DNA of 46,225 nucleotides from an uncultured Bacteroidales bacterium (GCA_903879715.1 CAIRMR010000006.1:1-46225); one strand, 5' to 3'; shown: positions 16,222-25,645, counted from the first letter of the stretch. Numbers and translations: made by a program. The notes: generated by a model not told the origin, from the letters alone.

Positions 16222-16617
16222 ATGGTAGATAATAAAAATATGGAAGTAGCAGATTGGTTATCAGATTACCCAAGCGAAATTGCAGATGAAATGGTCAACG
16301 AAATTCTTGACAATCCACAAGCTACTGTCCAAGATGAAATTTCACAAGGTATTGGCAGGTTTGGCTTAGATCCAACAAATCCGATCCCCATTTTCGGTGT
16401 ACCCAATAACCGAACTTACTTAAATAAACTTCGATTAGATAATGGAGAAAAAATAATGTGGCGACGGATGAGATCTTTAACGTTCAAAAATATAGAATTT
16501 CCGGTTGATGAATATGCAGTGCATAGTTTCATAGGTTATAAGGTCACTACTCTATATCTATCATCATATCATCTTCGAACTTCAAATAAGGCACCAGAAG
16601 GATTTATTTTACTCTGA
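16222..16617 (+). CDS. hypothetical partner of the HExxH protein (131 aa)
   Basis: 131 residues. The N-terminal third is acidic and helical (WLSDYPSEIADEMVNEIL). The rest carries NPIPIFGVPNNRTYLNKL, an aromatic-rich core, and ends TSNKAPEGFILL. No signal peptide. The start follows the stop of the peptidase-like gene by a single base. I do not recognise a function; the pairing suggests a regulator, substrate or inhibitor of the peptidase, which is inference only. Confidence 0.65.
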   Translation: MVDNKNMEVADWLSDYPSEIADEMVNEILDNPQATVQDEISQGIGRFGLDPTNPIPIFGVPNNRTYLNKLRLDNGEKIMWRRMRSLTFKNIEFPVDEYAVHSFIGYKVTTLYLSSYHLRTSNKAPEGFILL

Positions 16618-16772
16618 AAAGCAATCTGTCTTTCTGTGATTTTCAGAATCTTTGATAAAAAAAATCACTGATTTGTCGTATAAGACGTTATTGTTTTTTT
16701 GCCACCCATCTGTATAGTCGCTTTGTCCGATATCCATATTTCAGCGCTGTAAGCTGGGAAATAACCTAAGTC

Positions 16773-16869
16773 GTTGGGCAAATTTATCTCAAAATTCGAA
16801 CTGGTTGGATATCAATGGAATTGACCCATTTGAGTCTCTCCGACATATTTTTTTAAAAATTTGCCCAAC
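16773..16869. repeat. 13-bp inverted repeat after the HExxH gene pair
   Basis: GTTGGGCAAATTT (16773-16785) and AAATTTGCCCAAC (16857-16869) are perfect inverted copies 71 bases apart. The region between holds no gene. It may be a small element remnant or a structured RNA. Confidence 0.55.
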
Positions 16870-16879
16870 TACATTTACC

Positions 16880-16922
16880 TAGCAAGCAAAATCCAGCGCA
16901 AATATGCGCTTGCTATTTTTTA
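16880..16922 (+). terminator. terminator between the plus-strand pair and hsdR
   Basis: TAGCAAGC (16880-16887) pairs with GCTTGCTA (16908-16915), followed by a run of T's. An inner GCGCAAATATGCGC palindrome extends the fold. It would end plus-strand transcription before the convergent hsdR gene. Confidence 0.7.
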
Positions 16923-16935
16923 CAAGTAATAAATT

Positions 16936-19914
16936 CTAATAATATTCTTTTATATAGTCGTACGCCCGGATAAAAAGCTCTTCATCCTTGATTTGGTACT
17001 TTGTCCACAGAATTTTACGGAGTTCCCGTTTTACTTCACGCTCACCAACTGTTGAGTTCTGCCATCCATCGAATCGAACCAAACGAACGATTTCGTCAAT
17101 GTCATTTACGATCCTTTCAACAATTGCCGGTGTAGTATCGGTCTTCAGTTCCAGAAATAATTCCGATAACGCTGTCTTGGCACTCTTTCTTTCTTCTTTT
17201 GTATCCGTTTGTTTTTCTGCCTGAAGAGTTTCCTTTGCAATCTGGCATAGTTCTTTGATGAATTCTATTGAATTGATTAAACCTTTTTCTGCCTTGTCCC
17301 GCAATGCTTCCAATCGCTCACTTAGTTTTTTGAACAATGGATTAGTTCCGTGCTTGAAGAATCTACCGATTAAGACCTGAACCAATTTTTCAGCTTGTTT
17401 GGGGTCTTTCTTAATCATCAGGTCATCAATCACATCGGCATCAAGTATCATTTCTTCCATATCGTGATTGATACCTAATACGTGGATGTTCTCGTGTATA
17501 AGTTCTGTTGTTTGTGCTCCCAGTGTGTGCCAGAGTAGTCGACCGTTGTCGTCCGAAGCTGGCTTAACTGATATATAAATCTGGGCCAACCATTTGTAAT
17601 CTTTTTCGTATTCGTTAAGTAAAGAATCAGGTGATAATGCTTCCCATAGTTTGGCAAGGGTACTGAAATCTTTTGCAAACGCATCTCTTTTCTCGTTGGA
17701 GTTGATACAATCCTGGGCGGCTTGTAACCCTTCAAAACCAACAAGTGTTCTGTCTGCACCATTGAAATGATCCAAACACTTGTTCATCCATTCAGGCAAC
17801 TTATCAAGAAGTTCCTGTAGGTTGGATATGACTTTCTTCACACTTTCTTCATCAAATGCCAGAGCTTTAGCCGTGTCATCGAACACCCCGAAATAATCGA
17901 CAATTCTGCCAAAGGTTTTGTTAGGGTATAACCTGTTGGTTCTGCATATTGCCTGAAGCAAGGTGTGGTCTTTCAATGATTTATCCAAATACATTGTCTG
18001 AAGTATAGGAGAATCAAAGCCGGTAAGTAGTTTGGCGGTAACAATCAGAAATTTCAATGGCGAATCGGAATCATTAAACCTTTCGATTACCTTTTCTTGC
18101 TGGTCTTTATCTTTAGCCCACTTCTGTTTGAACTCGTACTCATCATTTGCCGAAGAACTTATCACCACTTCACTGGATTGGGTGCCGATCAGTTTATCCA
18201 ATTCATTTTTATATAAAATGCAGGCATAACGATCAGGAGTAACTATCATCGCTTTTAATCCTTCAGGCTCCACCTTTGATTTGAAGTGTTCAACAATATC
18301 GGCTGCAATAGTCTCTACCCTTTCCGGGGACTTTAAAAACACCGCCATATTTGCTGCCTTCTGACTTAGTTTGTTCCTGTCCTCTTCACTAAGGTCGTTG
18401 GCCAGTTCTTTAAAAGCGACATCAATACTTTCTTTATCAATATGATAATCAGGCAGGCGTGGTTCAAAGTGAAGCGGTAATGTTGCGTTATCTCTAATAC
18501 TGTCCTGAAAAGTGTAACGGCTCAAGTAACCGTTCACATCTTGTTCTGCACCAAATGCCCAGAAAGTATTCTTATCCACTTTATTAATTGGTGTTCCCGT
18601 CAACCCAAACAAAAAAGCGTTCGGCAAGGCGTTTCGCATCTTTCTTCCAAGATCTCCTTCCTGCGTCCGGTGGGCTTCATCAACCATTACAATGATATTG
18701 TTCCTCAAGTTCATATTGGGATATGAATCTTTGAACTTGTGAATCATCGTAATAATGATTTTCCGGCTATCTTGTTCCAACAACTTGTGAAGTTCCCGTA
18801 TATTATCGGTAGTCACCATATTGGGAACTTCCGCCGTATTGAATGTTGCTGTAATTTGTGTATCCAAATCTGTCCTGTCCACTACTATGAGCACAGTAGG
18901 ATTGTTCAACTCTTCCTGTTTACGGAGTTTCTGTGCAGCGAATAACATCAGTAATGATTTCCCTGAACCTTGGAAATGCCAGATAAGACCTTTCTTGATT
19001 ATCCCTTCCTTAACCCGTTCAACTATTGCATTTGCTCCCTCGTACTGTTGATAGCGACAAACGACCTTTATTTTCTTCTTTTTACTATTAGTAGCGTAAA
19101 TGGTGAAGTACTGTAGAATATCAAGTAGAGTCGAGGGTTTCAGAAGGTGTGCCAATTGACCAGCTACATCCTGTAAGCTTAACAAATGACTTAATTCATC
19201 TTTATCATCTTCGATTCGCCACGGAGTCCATAACTCAAGCGGTGTGCGTATACCACCTATATAAAGTTCCTTCCCTTCTGTAGCAAATGAAAAAACATTC
19301 GGGACGAATAATTGTGGTACAGCGTTTTCATAAACTACATTGATATCGTGTGCGGCATCAAACCAACTAATAGCAGGACGAACCGGGGTTTTTGCTTCAC
19401 CAACAACCAACGGAATCCCGTTTACAAACATTACGATATCCGGAATTTTGACTTCGCGGGTTCTTATTTTAAATTGGTTGGTAAGGATAAAACTATTGTT
19501 TTCAATAATATCGTAATCAATCAGCCGAACAATAATGTGCTGGTTGTTCTTGCCGTAAGGCATAGAGACTTCGTTGCGAAGCCAACGGGCGAATTCTTCG
19601 TTGGCACGAACCAACCCCACATTTCCTACAGTGATAATTATTGCACGAAGTTTATGTATCACATCGTCAGCCCGTTCAGGATTGGACGCTATAAATGGGT
19701 TAATCCGGCACAAAGAATCTTTTAATTCCTTCTCCCACAATACATCTGAAATATCCCTTGGCAAGATGTCAGGTTGAATGTACCTCCATTGAGTTTTATC
19801 AACGTATGGTACTGCATCTTCGTGGGCCATACCATTATGGATGGTATTAAGATTTACACCGGTTAGGTGGTGAACGATAAAGTGTTCGACACTGTTTTGT
19901 TCGTTAAAAGCCAT
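16936..19914 (-). CDS. hsdR: type I restriction enzyme, R subunit
   Basis: 992 residues, full length. The HsdR N-terminal nuclease domain shows PDIVMFVNGIPLVVGEAKTP (PD-(D/E)XK, about residues 155-175). The SF2 motor follows: Walker A HFQGSGKSLLML (about 311-322), DEAH box VMVDEAHRTQEGD (about 410), FGLTGTPI, and the motif VI region QAICRTNRLYPN. A helical C-terminal part probably contacts HsdM. It translocates DNA and cleaves non-methylated DNA when bound to HsdM and HsdS. It is the last gene of the operon, 10 bases after the small nuclease-like gene. Confidence 0.95.
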   Translation of the reverse strand: MAFNEQNSVEHFIVHHLTGVNLNTIHNGMAHEDAVPYVDKTQWRYIQPDILPRDISDVLWEKELKDSLCRINPFIASNPERADDVIHKLRAIIITVGNVGLVRANEEFARWLRNEVSMPYGKNNQHIIVRLIDYDIIENNSFILTNQFKIRTREVKIPDIVMFVNGIPLVVGEAKTPVRPAISWFDAAHDINVVYENAVPQLFVPNVFSFATEGKELYIGGIRTPLELWTPWRIEDDKDELSHLLSLQDVAGQLAHLLKPSTLLDILQYFTIYATNSKKKKIKVVCRYQQYEGANAIVERVKEGIIKKGLIWHFQGSGKSLLMLFAAQKLRKQEELNNPTVLIVVDRTDLDTQITATFNTAEVPNMVTTDNIRELHKLLEQDSRKIIITMIHKFKDSYPNMNLRNNIIVMVDEAHRTQEGDLGRKMRNALPNAFLFGLTGTPINKVDKNTFWAFGAEQDVNGYLSRYTFQDSIRDNATLPLHFEPRLPDYHIDKESIDVAFKELANDLSEEDRNKLSQKAANMAVFLKSPERVETIAADIVEHFKSKVEPEGLKAMIVTPDRYACILYKNELDKLIGTQSSEVVISSSANDEYEFKQKWAKDKDQQEKVIERFNDSDSPLKFLIVTAKLLTGFDSPILQTMYLDKSLKDHTLLQAICRTNRLYPNKTFGRIVDYFGVFDDTAKALAFDEESVKKVISNLQELLDKLPEWMNKCLDHFNGADRTLVGFEGLQAAQDCINSNEKRDAFAKDFSTLAKLWEALSPDSLLNEYEKDYKWLAQIYISVKPASDDNGRLLWHTLGAQTTELIHENIHVLGINHDMEEMILDADVIDDLMIKKDPKQAEKLVQVLIGRFFKHGTNPLFKKLSERLEALRDKAEKGLINSIEFIKELCQIAKETLQAEKQTDTKEERKSAKTALSELFLELKTDTTPAIVERIVNDIDEIVRLVRFDGWQNSTVGEREVKRELRKILWTKYQIKDEELFIRAYDYIKEYY

Positions 19915-19924
19915 AACTCAATGA

Positions 19925-20380
19925 TTAATGACTGTTCAAATATTCATCCAATTTAATAAATGTATTCTGATATTCTTTATAATTGGCCTGAATGCGTTTA
20001 AAAGAGATAAAAACTGTTTTGTTGTTACTGGCAATTTTATGTTCTGAATCTTGTGCTAAAATTTCGGACGGAATTAACCAAAAATCAGCAGGGGAATTGA
20101 TATCATTTATTTTACCGTTAAATAGAACCAAAGCAAACAGCAGATTAGGTTTATTCGGAAATGTTCCATTACTGCCGATCAACCAATCGTTTCTTTTATT
20201 ATTTCCTTTTACTTCAATAACACATATAGAACCTTGATTTGTTTTAACTATAATATCAACCCCTTTCTTATTACCAAGAGAAAGATAGGCATCCTTTCCA
20301 GCACGGAATAATAAACTCATCATCAGGTATTCAGATGCCAGATTGGTATTATAGCCAACTTCAGCGTTTCGTATAACCAT
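19925..20380 (-). CDS. small PD-(D/E)XK nuclease-like protein inside the hsd operon
   Basis: 151 residues. The N-terminal helix LASEYLMMSLLF is followed by GVDIIVKTNQGSICVIEVKGN: Asp in GVDIIV and E-x-K in IEVKG are the catalytic pattern of small PD-(D/E)XK nucleases. The gene lies 10 bases before hsdR and 3 bases after hsdS, so it is a true member of the operon. It is not a usual subunit of type I RM enzymes. Possible roles: an added nuclease activity, a DNA-end processing function, or a structural or regulatory protein that kept the fold. The function is not established here. Confidence 0.7.
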   Translation of the reverse strand: MVIRNAEVGYNTNLASEYLMMSLLFRAGKDAYLSLGNKKGVDIIVKTNQGSICVIEVKGNNKRNDWLIGSNGTFPNKPNLLFALVLFNGKINDINSPADFWLIPSEILAQDSEHKIASNNKTVFISFKRIQANYKEYQNTFIKLDEYLNSH

Positions 20381-20383
20381 AAT

Positions 20384-21550
20384 TTATCCTAATATATCAT
20401 CCAACAATTTCTGCTTTAAGTTCTTCAGAGTTGTTTTTTGCTGTTTCAGTTGATCCATTGTTAAATCAAACTGCTTGAATATGGATATCAACTCCTTTTG
20501 TTTTTCTTTTTTCGGTAGTGTGAATTCTTGTTGGGCAAGCGTTTTATTCTTAATTGTTGGTGAGAGTGAACCTTCCGAAATTTGAACGGCCCGGCTCATA
20601 AATGTATCGGACTGCATAAAATAGGGAAGAAAGTCTTTCTCTATATACTTTTCGTTGGCTCTTAAAATCATACTGTGAGCAGAAGCAATTCCATCAAAAT
20701 GTGATACAGCTACTTTGCGTAAATAAGCTCTACGCTTGCCGAAAATGATATCTCCTTTGTAAATTTTTAGTTTTGTTCCTATTACATCATCAGGTGTTCC
20801 GGTTCTTTCGATCCTAAGATTGTCTGCGTCCAGGTGTTCCAAGCCGACATAAGTTATAAGTGTCGTTTTCTTTGGTTCAACTCTTTCCGAAATATTAATA
20901 GCTACTTTATCAAACTTTACTGTTTCAAAATCTTTTTCTTTTAAATGATGACCAAAATGTTGTTTTTCGCTAAAAAGATCTCGAAGCAAATTATTTTTTA
21001 ATTGCATTAAATTCTTCTCCTGACCTTCAACATACTCCATAGAAGTTTCTATGGATTGAAAAAGGGAAGCTATTTGTTTTTGCTCTTCGAGTGGTGGAAC
21101 AGGTATTTTTAATGTGCCAAGATTAGTAGTATTTACGTTGGGTTGTGCAGAGCCTATTTTAATTCCATTAAGCTGTTTTAAATAATTTGGCGAATTAAGA
21201 AAACTAAAAAAGTAATCTGGATTAATTTTGTCTTCTTTCAATAATATCCTTAACAAATATGAAGCAAAAACAAATCTTTCACCCGATTTGTGTATGTATG
21301 GTTTTCCTGCTGTTGCTCCACTTCGAGCGATTAAGACATTATTTTGTTTTAATTCATATTTAGCATAAGTTTTCTCATTTACTGTGGTAAATCTTAGCCC
21401 ATCATTTAATCTACCAGTTTCATTTATATCTGTTATTCTTAAAAGTACTGTGTTTCCTGTATCGTCTGAACTTGCTGTTATACCATATTCAATATCCTGA
21501 CTTAAATCCTCAAGCCGTGCAATTTCCCATTTGTCTTTTCTCAACTTCAT
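20384..21550 (-). CDS. hsdS: type I restriction enzyme, S (specificity) subunit
   Basis: 388 residues with two target-recognition domains separated by helices. TRD1 covers residues about 1-155, with the boundary PVPPLEEQKQIASLFQ at 152-167 and the central spacer helix VEGQEKNLMQLKNNLLRDLF. TRD2 runs to about 340, closing with a second helix FDLTMDQLKQQKTTLKNLKQ. Each half recognises part of a bipartite DNA site. The start overlaps the end of hsdM by 4 bases (ATGA). Only one hsdS is present and I see no silent TRD cassettes nearby. Confidence 0.92.
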   Translation of the reverse strand: MKLRKDKWEIARLEDLSQDIEYGITASSDDTGNTVLLRITDINETGRLNDGLRFTTVNEKTYAKYELKQNNVLIARSGATAGKPYIHKSGERFVFASYLLRILLKEDKINPDYFFSFLNSPNYLKQLNGIKIGSAQPNVNTTNLGTLKIPVPPLEEQKQIASLFQSIETSMEYVEGQEKNLMQLKNNLLRDLFSEKQHFGHHLKEKDFETVKFDKVAINISERVEPKKTTLITYVGLEHLDADNLRIERTGTPDDVIGTKLKIYKGDIIFGKRRAYLRKVAVSHFDGIASAHSMILRANEKYIEKDFLPYFMQSDTFMSRAVQISEGSLSPTIKNKTLAQQEFTLPKKEKQKELISIFKQFDLTMDQLKQQKTTLKNLKQKLLDDILG

Positions 21551-23022
21551 ACTTCTATCCCTATGTTCTTTAGTTGAGTAAATAAATTGTCCAGTGTAGA
21601 ATTAATTTGGGCTTGATTGGTTTTTATATCAGTAATCAAGTCTTTAGTAATATGTTTATTATCTACAGCACCCTGTTTTACATATAATTGTAGACTCAGA
21701 TTCCCATTGTTTTCTAATACCTCTCTTGTAGTCATTACTTTGGCGAAACCCTCGGCATCTTTATAATTCCAATAAGCATCGCTGATTTTTTTTAAATGGT
21801 GTGGCTCCAGCCAGGCATTGGTGCGTTCAATCCGTAATTCGTCTTTTGCATCAATAAAAATAATTTTACCTGTACGTTCTTCCGGTTTTTTCATCCGGCA
21901 TACCAGCAAACAACTTTCCATACTGCTGTTGTAGAAAAGGTTTTTACCTAATCCAATAACCGCATCAACATAATCTTCTTCAATCATTCGTTTACGGATA
22001 CCGCTTTCTGAGTCACGGAATAAAACACCGTGAGGCCAAAGCACAACTGAACGACCAGTTTCCGGATTTAAACTTTTCATAATGTGTTGTTGGAAAGCAT
22101 AGTCGGCACAACCTTGTGGCGGAGTTCCCCAGATATTACGTCCGAATGGATCATTCATCCATTTTTGCTGGCTCCATTTCTTTACAGAATATGGCGGGTT
22201 CGCCATTACAACATCGAACTTCTTGAGTTCGTCGTTTTCCAGTATCTGTGGGCTGTCCAATGTATCACCCTGTACAATGAGGAATTCATCAACATTGTGC
22301 ATAAACATATTGATACGGGCAATGGCTGATGTAATCAGGTTCAACTCCTGCCCAAAAAGTTTCAATGTCCGGTACTCTTTCCCCTGGGATTTAAGGTGAA
22401 GTGCTGAGCTCAATAAGATCCCACCGCTCCCACACGTAGGATCATAGATACTCTCAGTACTTTGTGGATCGGTAATTTGGGTCATTAGTTTTACAACGGT
22501 GCGGTTAGTGTAGAACTCGGCCGCTGTGTGTCCGCTGTCATCAGCAAATTTCTTAATCAGGTATTCATACCCTTCTCCCATTATATCGTGTGGTACATTG
22601 GCGACACCTAAATTCATCTGGCTGAAATGCTCAATCAAGTCGAGCATTTTCTCATCACTCATACGGCGTTTGTTCGTCCACTGAGCATCACCAAAGACAT
22701 CGTGCAACATTTCGAAGTTGGCTTTTTCGATACCATTCAACGCTTGTTGTAAAGCGGCACCAACATCAATGGTTTTTTTACGAATATCATCCCAATGACA
22801 TCCTGCCGGTATTTGAAACCTATGGTTTTCGGCAAATTCGGCATAACTCAGATCACCATCACCTTCATCCAAAGCAATTTGATATTCTTCGTCCCACAGG
22901 TCACTAACACGTTTAAAGAAAAGTAATGGGAATATATATTGCTTAAAGTCAGCCGCATCAATCATTCCCCGTAGGATGTTAGCAGCACCCCACAGGTAGT
23001 CTTCTAATTGTTTTTGTGTCAT
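21547..23022 (-). CDS. hsdM: type I restriction enzyme, M (methyltransferase) subunit
   Basis: About 491 residues. The N-terminal HsdM helical domain begins MTQKQLEDYLWGAANILRG. The methyltransferase shows motif I YDPTCGSGG near residue 195 and the catalytic NPPY motif (MANPPYSV) near residue 273, so it makes N6-methyladenine. I place the start at 23022 rather than 54 bases upstream, because a promoter -7 box (23074-23081) overlaps the longer frame. It is the first gene of the operon hsdM-hsdS-nuclease-hsdR. Confidence 0.93.
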   Translation of the reverse strand: MTQKQLEDYLWGAANILRGMIDAADFKQYIFPLLFFKRVSDLWDEEYQIALDEGDGDLSYAEFAENHRFQIPAGCHWDDIRKKTIDVGAALQQALNGIEKANFEMLHDVFGDAQWTNKRRMSDEKMLDLIEHFSQMNLGVANVPHDIMGEGYEYLIKKFADDSGHTAAEFYTNRTVVKLMTQITDPQSTESIYDPTCGSGGILLSSALHLKSQGKEYRTLKLFGQELNLITSAIARINMFMHNVDEFLIVQGDTLDSPQILENDELKKFDVVMANPPYSVKKWSQQKWMNDPFGRNIWGTPPQGCADYAFQQHIMKSLNPETGRSVVLWPHGVLFRDSESGIRKRMIEEDYVDAVIGLGKNLFYNSSMESCLLVCRMKKPEERTGKIIFIDAKDELRIERTNAWLEPHHLKKISDAYWNYKDAEGFAKVMTTREVLENNGNLSLQLYVKQGAVDNKHITKDLITDIKTNQAQINSTLDNLFTQLKNIGIEV

Positions 23023-23047
23023 ATTGTATATAAAAAATTCAGAGTTT

Positions 23048-23081
23048 AAAGGTAGCCACCTTTTCGAAATCACCAAAGTTA
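23048..23081 (-). promoter_or_regulatory. hsdM promoter box and palindrome
   Basis: On the minus strand TAACTTTG (23081-23074) matches the -7 consensus. Just downstream, AAAGGT-AGCC-ACCTTT (23048-23063) is a palindrome with 6-bp arms lying in the leader, where a repressor could bind. A -33 element is not clear. Confidence 0.5.
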
Positions 23082-23227
23082 TTATTGAGGTTTGATAGAT
23101 TCATACTTTATCCAAAGAATATGGTAATATCGACAGCCAAACAAATTTTGCTAAAGTTTAAGGTCTTTAAATTAGGCAGTCTCGATAAAAATATCTAAAT
23201 TAGCTCATAACCAGCAAATTAACGAAA

Positions 23228-23794
23228 ATGAAAAATGTAGCACTTTATCTCAGAGTCAGTAGCCAAACACAGACGGTTGACAATCAAAGAATCCGGTTAG
23301 TAGACTTTGCTGAAAAAAATAATTACTCTTTTGATGTGTATGAAGAAGTGGAATCTACTCGTAAAACAAGACCTGTGAAACAAGCCCTACTGGCCAAACT
23401 CAGACAAAATACGTATGATGCCGTAATTGTCTACAAACTTGACAGGTGGGCTCGGTCAAGTACTGAGCTTATTTTGGACACAAAGGAGCTTTTGGATAAG
23501 GGAATTGGTTTCATTTCTGTTTCCGATAACCTGGACTTTTCTACTGCTGCTGGTAAATTACACTTTCAAATTCTTTCTGCTTTTGCTGAGTTTGAGCGTG
23601 AACTGATCCGTGAAAGAACTATCGAAGGTTTAAGACGTGCTAAAGCACAGGGTAAAACAGCTGGACGTCCGGTTGGGAGTAAAGATTCCAAAAAACGAAA
23701 GAAATCCGGGTACATACTTCGAGAAGCAAAAAAGCGACAGGATGTTGATTCCGGAAAAGGTATCCACAAATCGGTTGAAGCTTACCTAAACTAA
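23228..23794 (+). CDS. serine recombinase (resolvase/invertase family)
   Basis: 188 residues. The catalytic domain shows YLRVSSQTQTVDNQ (nucleophile Ser near residue 11), YKLDRWARSSTEL (arginines near 80), and FAEFERELIRERTIEGL (helix E). The C-terminal part has the usual GRPVGSKD linker followed by a short, very basic tail instead of a clear HTH. It is transcribed away from hsdM. Proteins of this class invert or resolve DNA between short sites. Whether it serves the element or a flanking site is not clear; no inverted site pair around it is obvious by eye. Confidence 0.88.
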   Translation: MKNVALYLRVSSQTQTVDNQRIRLVDFAEKNNYSFDVYEEVESTRKTRPVKQALLAKLRQNTYDAVIVYKLDRWARSSTELILDTKELLDKGIGFISVSDNLDFSTAAGKLHFQILSAFAEFERELIRERTIEGLRRAKAQGKTAGRPVGSKDSKKRKKSGYILREAKKRQDVDSGKGIHKSVEAYLN

Positions 23795-23983
23795 ATAATA
23801 CTCCCCCATATAATTATTCAGTGAAATTACTTCCTAAAAACCCGTCAGCCTCCCCTGCTTTTATGATATCAAATAAACGTCCGTTTATTTGGCTGAGAAA
23901 TTTGGAAACTTCGTATAAACAGGTATCTAATAAAATGGTATAGCACGCTTAAGTAAAAAGACCAGCATAAATTTGGTTTTAAA

Positions 23984-24505
23984 TTACTGCTCCGGAGGTG
24001 ACTGGTTCCAAGCGTTTTTTCCTCTCACTATTCGATTTGCTCTTTTACAAATCTCAAAAATATTTACATCCAATTCATCAACTAAATCTCTACATTTTCC
24101 CATTAGCATATCAAGGCGTTCACCCTCCTCTAAAGTGAATGTCTGGACTGTTGAATTCCCATCAAGATCTGTATTAGTGATGTCAAGAAAAGATGATTCT
24201 GGACTATAAGATATGTGCTCTTTTTCAAGAAGAATGAAAAACATTTCTATGTCATCAAGGGTTTCAATATCCTCTATATCTATTGTTATCGTTTGAAAAG
24301 AATATTTATTTACTCCATCAACAAACATAGCCCAAACGAAACCCCTAGCGTCATTTTCATTTTGGAACAAGGTATCACGGGTTATGAAGTCTTGGGGATC
24401 TTTAGATTTAAGGTCATCAATAACCGAAAATAATTCAGGCCTGATTACTGATTTGATTTCATTGAGGTATTTGTTGTATTTGGCACCAAATTCAATAGAG
24501 TCCAT
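23984..24505 (-). CDS. hypothetical protein with an intact paralogue-type N-terminus (173 aa)
   Basis: 173 residues, acidic and soluble, with no recognised family. Its first 63 residues match the short ORF at 31564-31779: SIEFGAKYNKYLNEI versus AIKFVANYDSYLEEI, and NENDARGFVWAMF versus SENDARGIVWGMF. The rest (YSFQTITIDIEDIETLDD onward) is missing in the short copy. It follows the serine recombinase convergently and precedes the AGIR-tail cluster. Confidence 0.7.
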   Translation of the reverse strand: MDSIEFGAKYNKYLNEIKSVIRPELFSVIDDLKSKDPQDFITRDTLFQNENDARGFVWAMFVDGVNKYSFQTITIDIEDIETLDDIEMFFILLEKEHISYSPESSFLDITNTDLDGNSTVQTFTLEEGERLDMLMGKCRDLVDELDVNIFEICKRANRIVRGKNAWNQSPPEQ

Positions 24506-25045
24506 AGTTTTAATTTATAAACGCTAAAGTAAAATACATTTGCTGTACCACCAAATATTTTATGACTAAAAATAGTAATCCAGCTATAAGCCTCATTTAA
24601 ATTCAGCCAGTTTTATATTTACCTATTATATTACCAATTGTAATCACCATTGGGGTCAAGATAAATCAGCACGGGGTGGCTAGTCAGGCTGAGTTACCCA
24701 GTAAAACTTGAACCCCTTGCCCGAATTATCAAAAACAAGTCCCAAAAATGTTTTTAGGCAACTATAACAATTGGCATAAATTACCACCAATCTCGGTGTG
24801 AAACACCAAATTTCAGGTTCTTATTGTAAAAACCGCCCTGCTATTATTCTTTGGGTTTTAATAGGACAAGAGCACCCATCGTAAGTATCCTAAAATAAAT
24901 GATTTGGGGATTAAAACAGGACTGCAATTAAAACAGGAAATTTGATGGCGATTAAGATCGGCTGAGACTCATCTAATAGATTGTCTACCCAAGCATACAG
25001 GATATTTCACAGGAAGGTCAATGTTACTCAGTTAATAAGGTTTGG
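24506..25045. other. non-coding stretch with a shared upstream element
   Basis: No gene supported. At 24672-24701 lies a 30-nt sequence that matches 32536-32565 at 20 of 30 positions, including GGGTGG at one end and TTACCCAG at the other. Both lie upstream of minus-strand genes in the paralogue neighbourhoods. Bases 24599-24614 also resemble the TCCAG-type element described at 29926 and 32459. Confidence 0.4.
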
Positions 25046-25645
25046 TCACCCTTCCATCAGAAGCAAATAACCTATACCCGTTGGAATACCAAGAATAAGA
25101 ACACATTTGAGGTAGTCTGAGAACGGATCAAATCCAAAAGCAAACCCAAAACATATCACTTCAAGTAAAATAAAGGAATATATAAAATACTTGGAGTTCT
25201 TTCGTTTAGTAAAAAAGGTATGTCTTAATGAAATTAATGTCTTTACGATATAGCTTATAAAAATAATTAACGTGAAATTTTTAAAATTTGAGTAATGCTG
25301 ATCAACATATTCAGAACTATATTGGCTTGTGGTTTTGAACCAGTTTACAAAAAGCTGAAAAAACATATTGTTACTATACTCTTGCTCTAAGACATCAATA
25401 TAATTTAAGACTTCAAATAATTTGTAGGCAATAAATCCAAATAGCGCTGCTGAAATTAATCCTAGAAATGAGAAATATAGGCTATCTTCTTGTGATTGAT
25501 TTACTATATTTGATCCGATCTTTTCTTTATCATTAGGATATTTCTTTAGCCACAGTTCCACGAGTTTTATATCTGATAAATCATCGTAATCTCCCGGATA
25601 CGATTTTCTTATTTCTGTGGCGAATTCATTTATTGTGTACTTCAT
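25046..25645 (-). CDS. EFAxEIR-headed membrane protein, no AGIR tail
   Basis: 199 residues. The head, residues 1-45 (MKYTINEFATEIRKSYPGD, then DDLSD, LWLKKYPNDKEKI), is nearly the same as that of the 26394-26720 gene. Three to four transmembrane segments follow (about 55-75, 110-130, 145-165, 170-195). It ends GYLLLMEG and has no AGIR tail, the only cluster member without one. It follows the gene at 25663 by 17 bases. Function is unknown. Confidence 0.7.
   Translation of the reverse strand: MKYTINEFATEIRKSYPGDYDDLSDIKLVELWLKKYPNDKEKIGSNIVNQSQEDSLYFSFLGLISAALFGFIAYKLFEVLNYIDVLEQEYSNNMFFQLFVNWFKTTSQYSSEYVDQHYSNFKNFTLIIFISYIVKTLISLRHTFFTKRKNSKYFIYSFILLEVICFGFAFGFDPFSDYLKCVLILGIPTGIGYLLLMEG

Noticed and set aside
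20384-23794. Phase-variable hsdS locus driven by the serine recombinase
   Set aside because: Only one hsdS and no inverted repeats or silent target-recognition segments visible by eye; kept only as a question.
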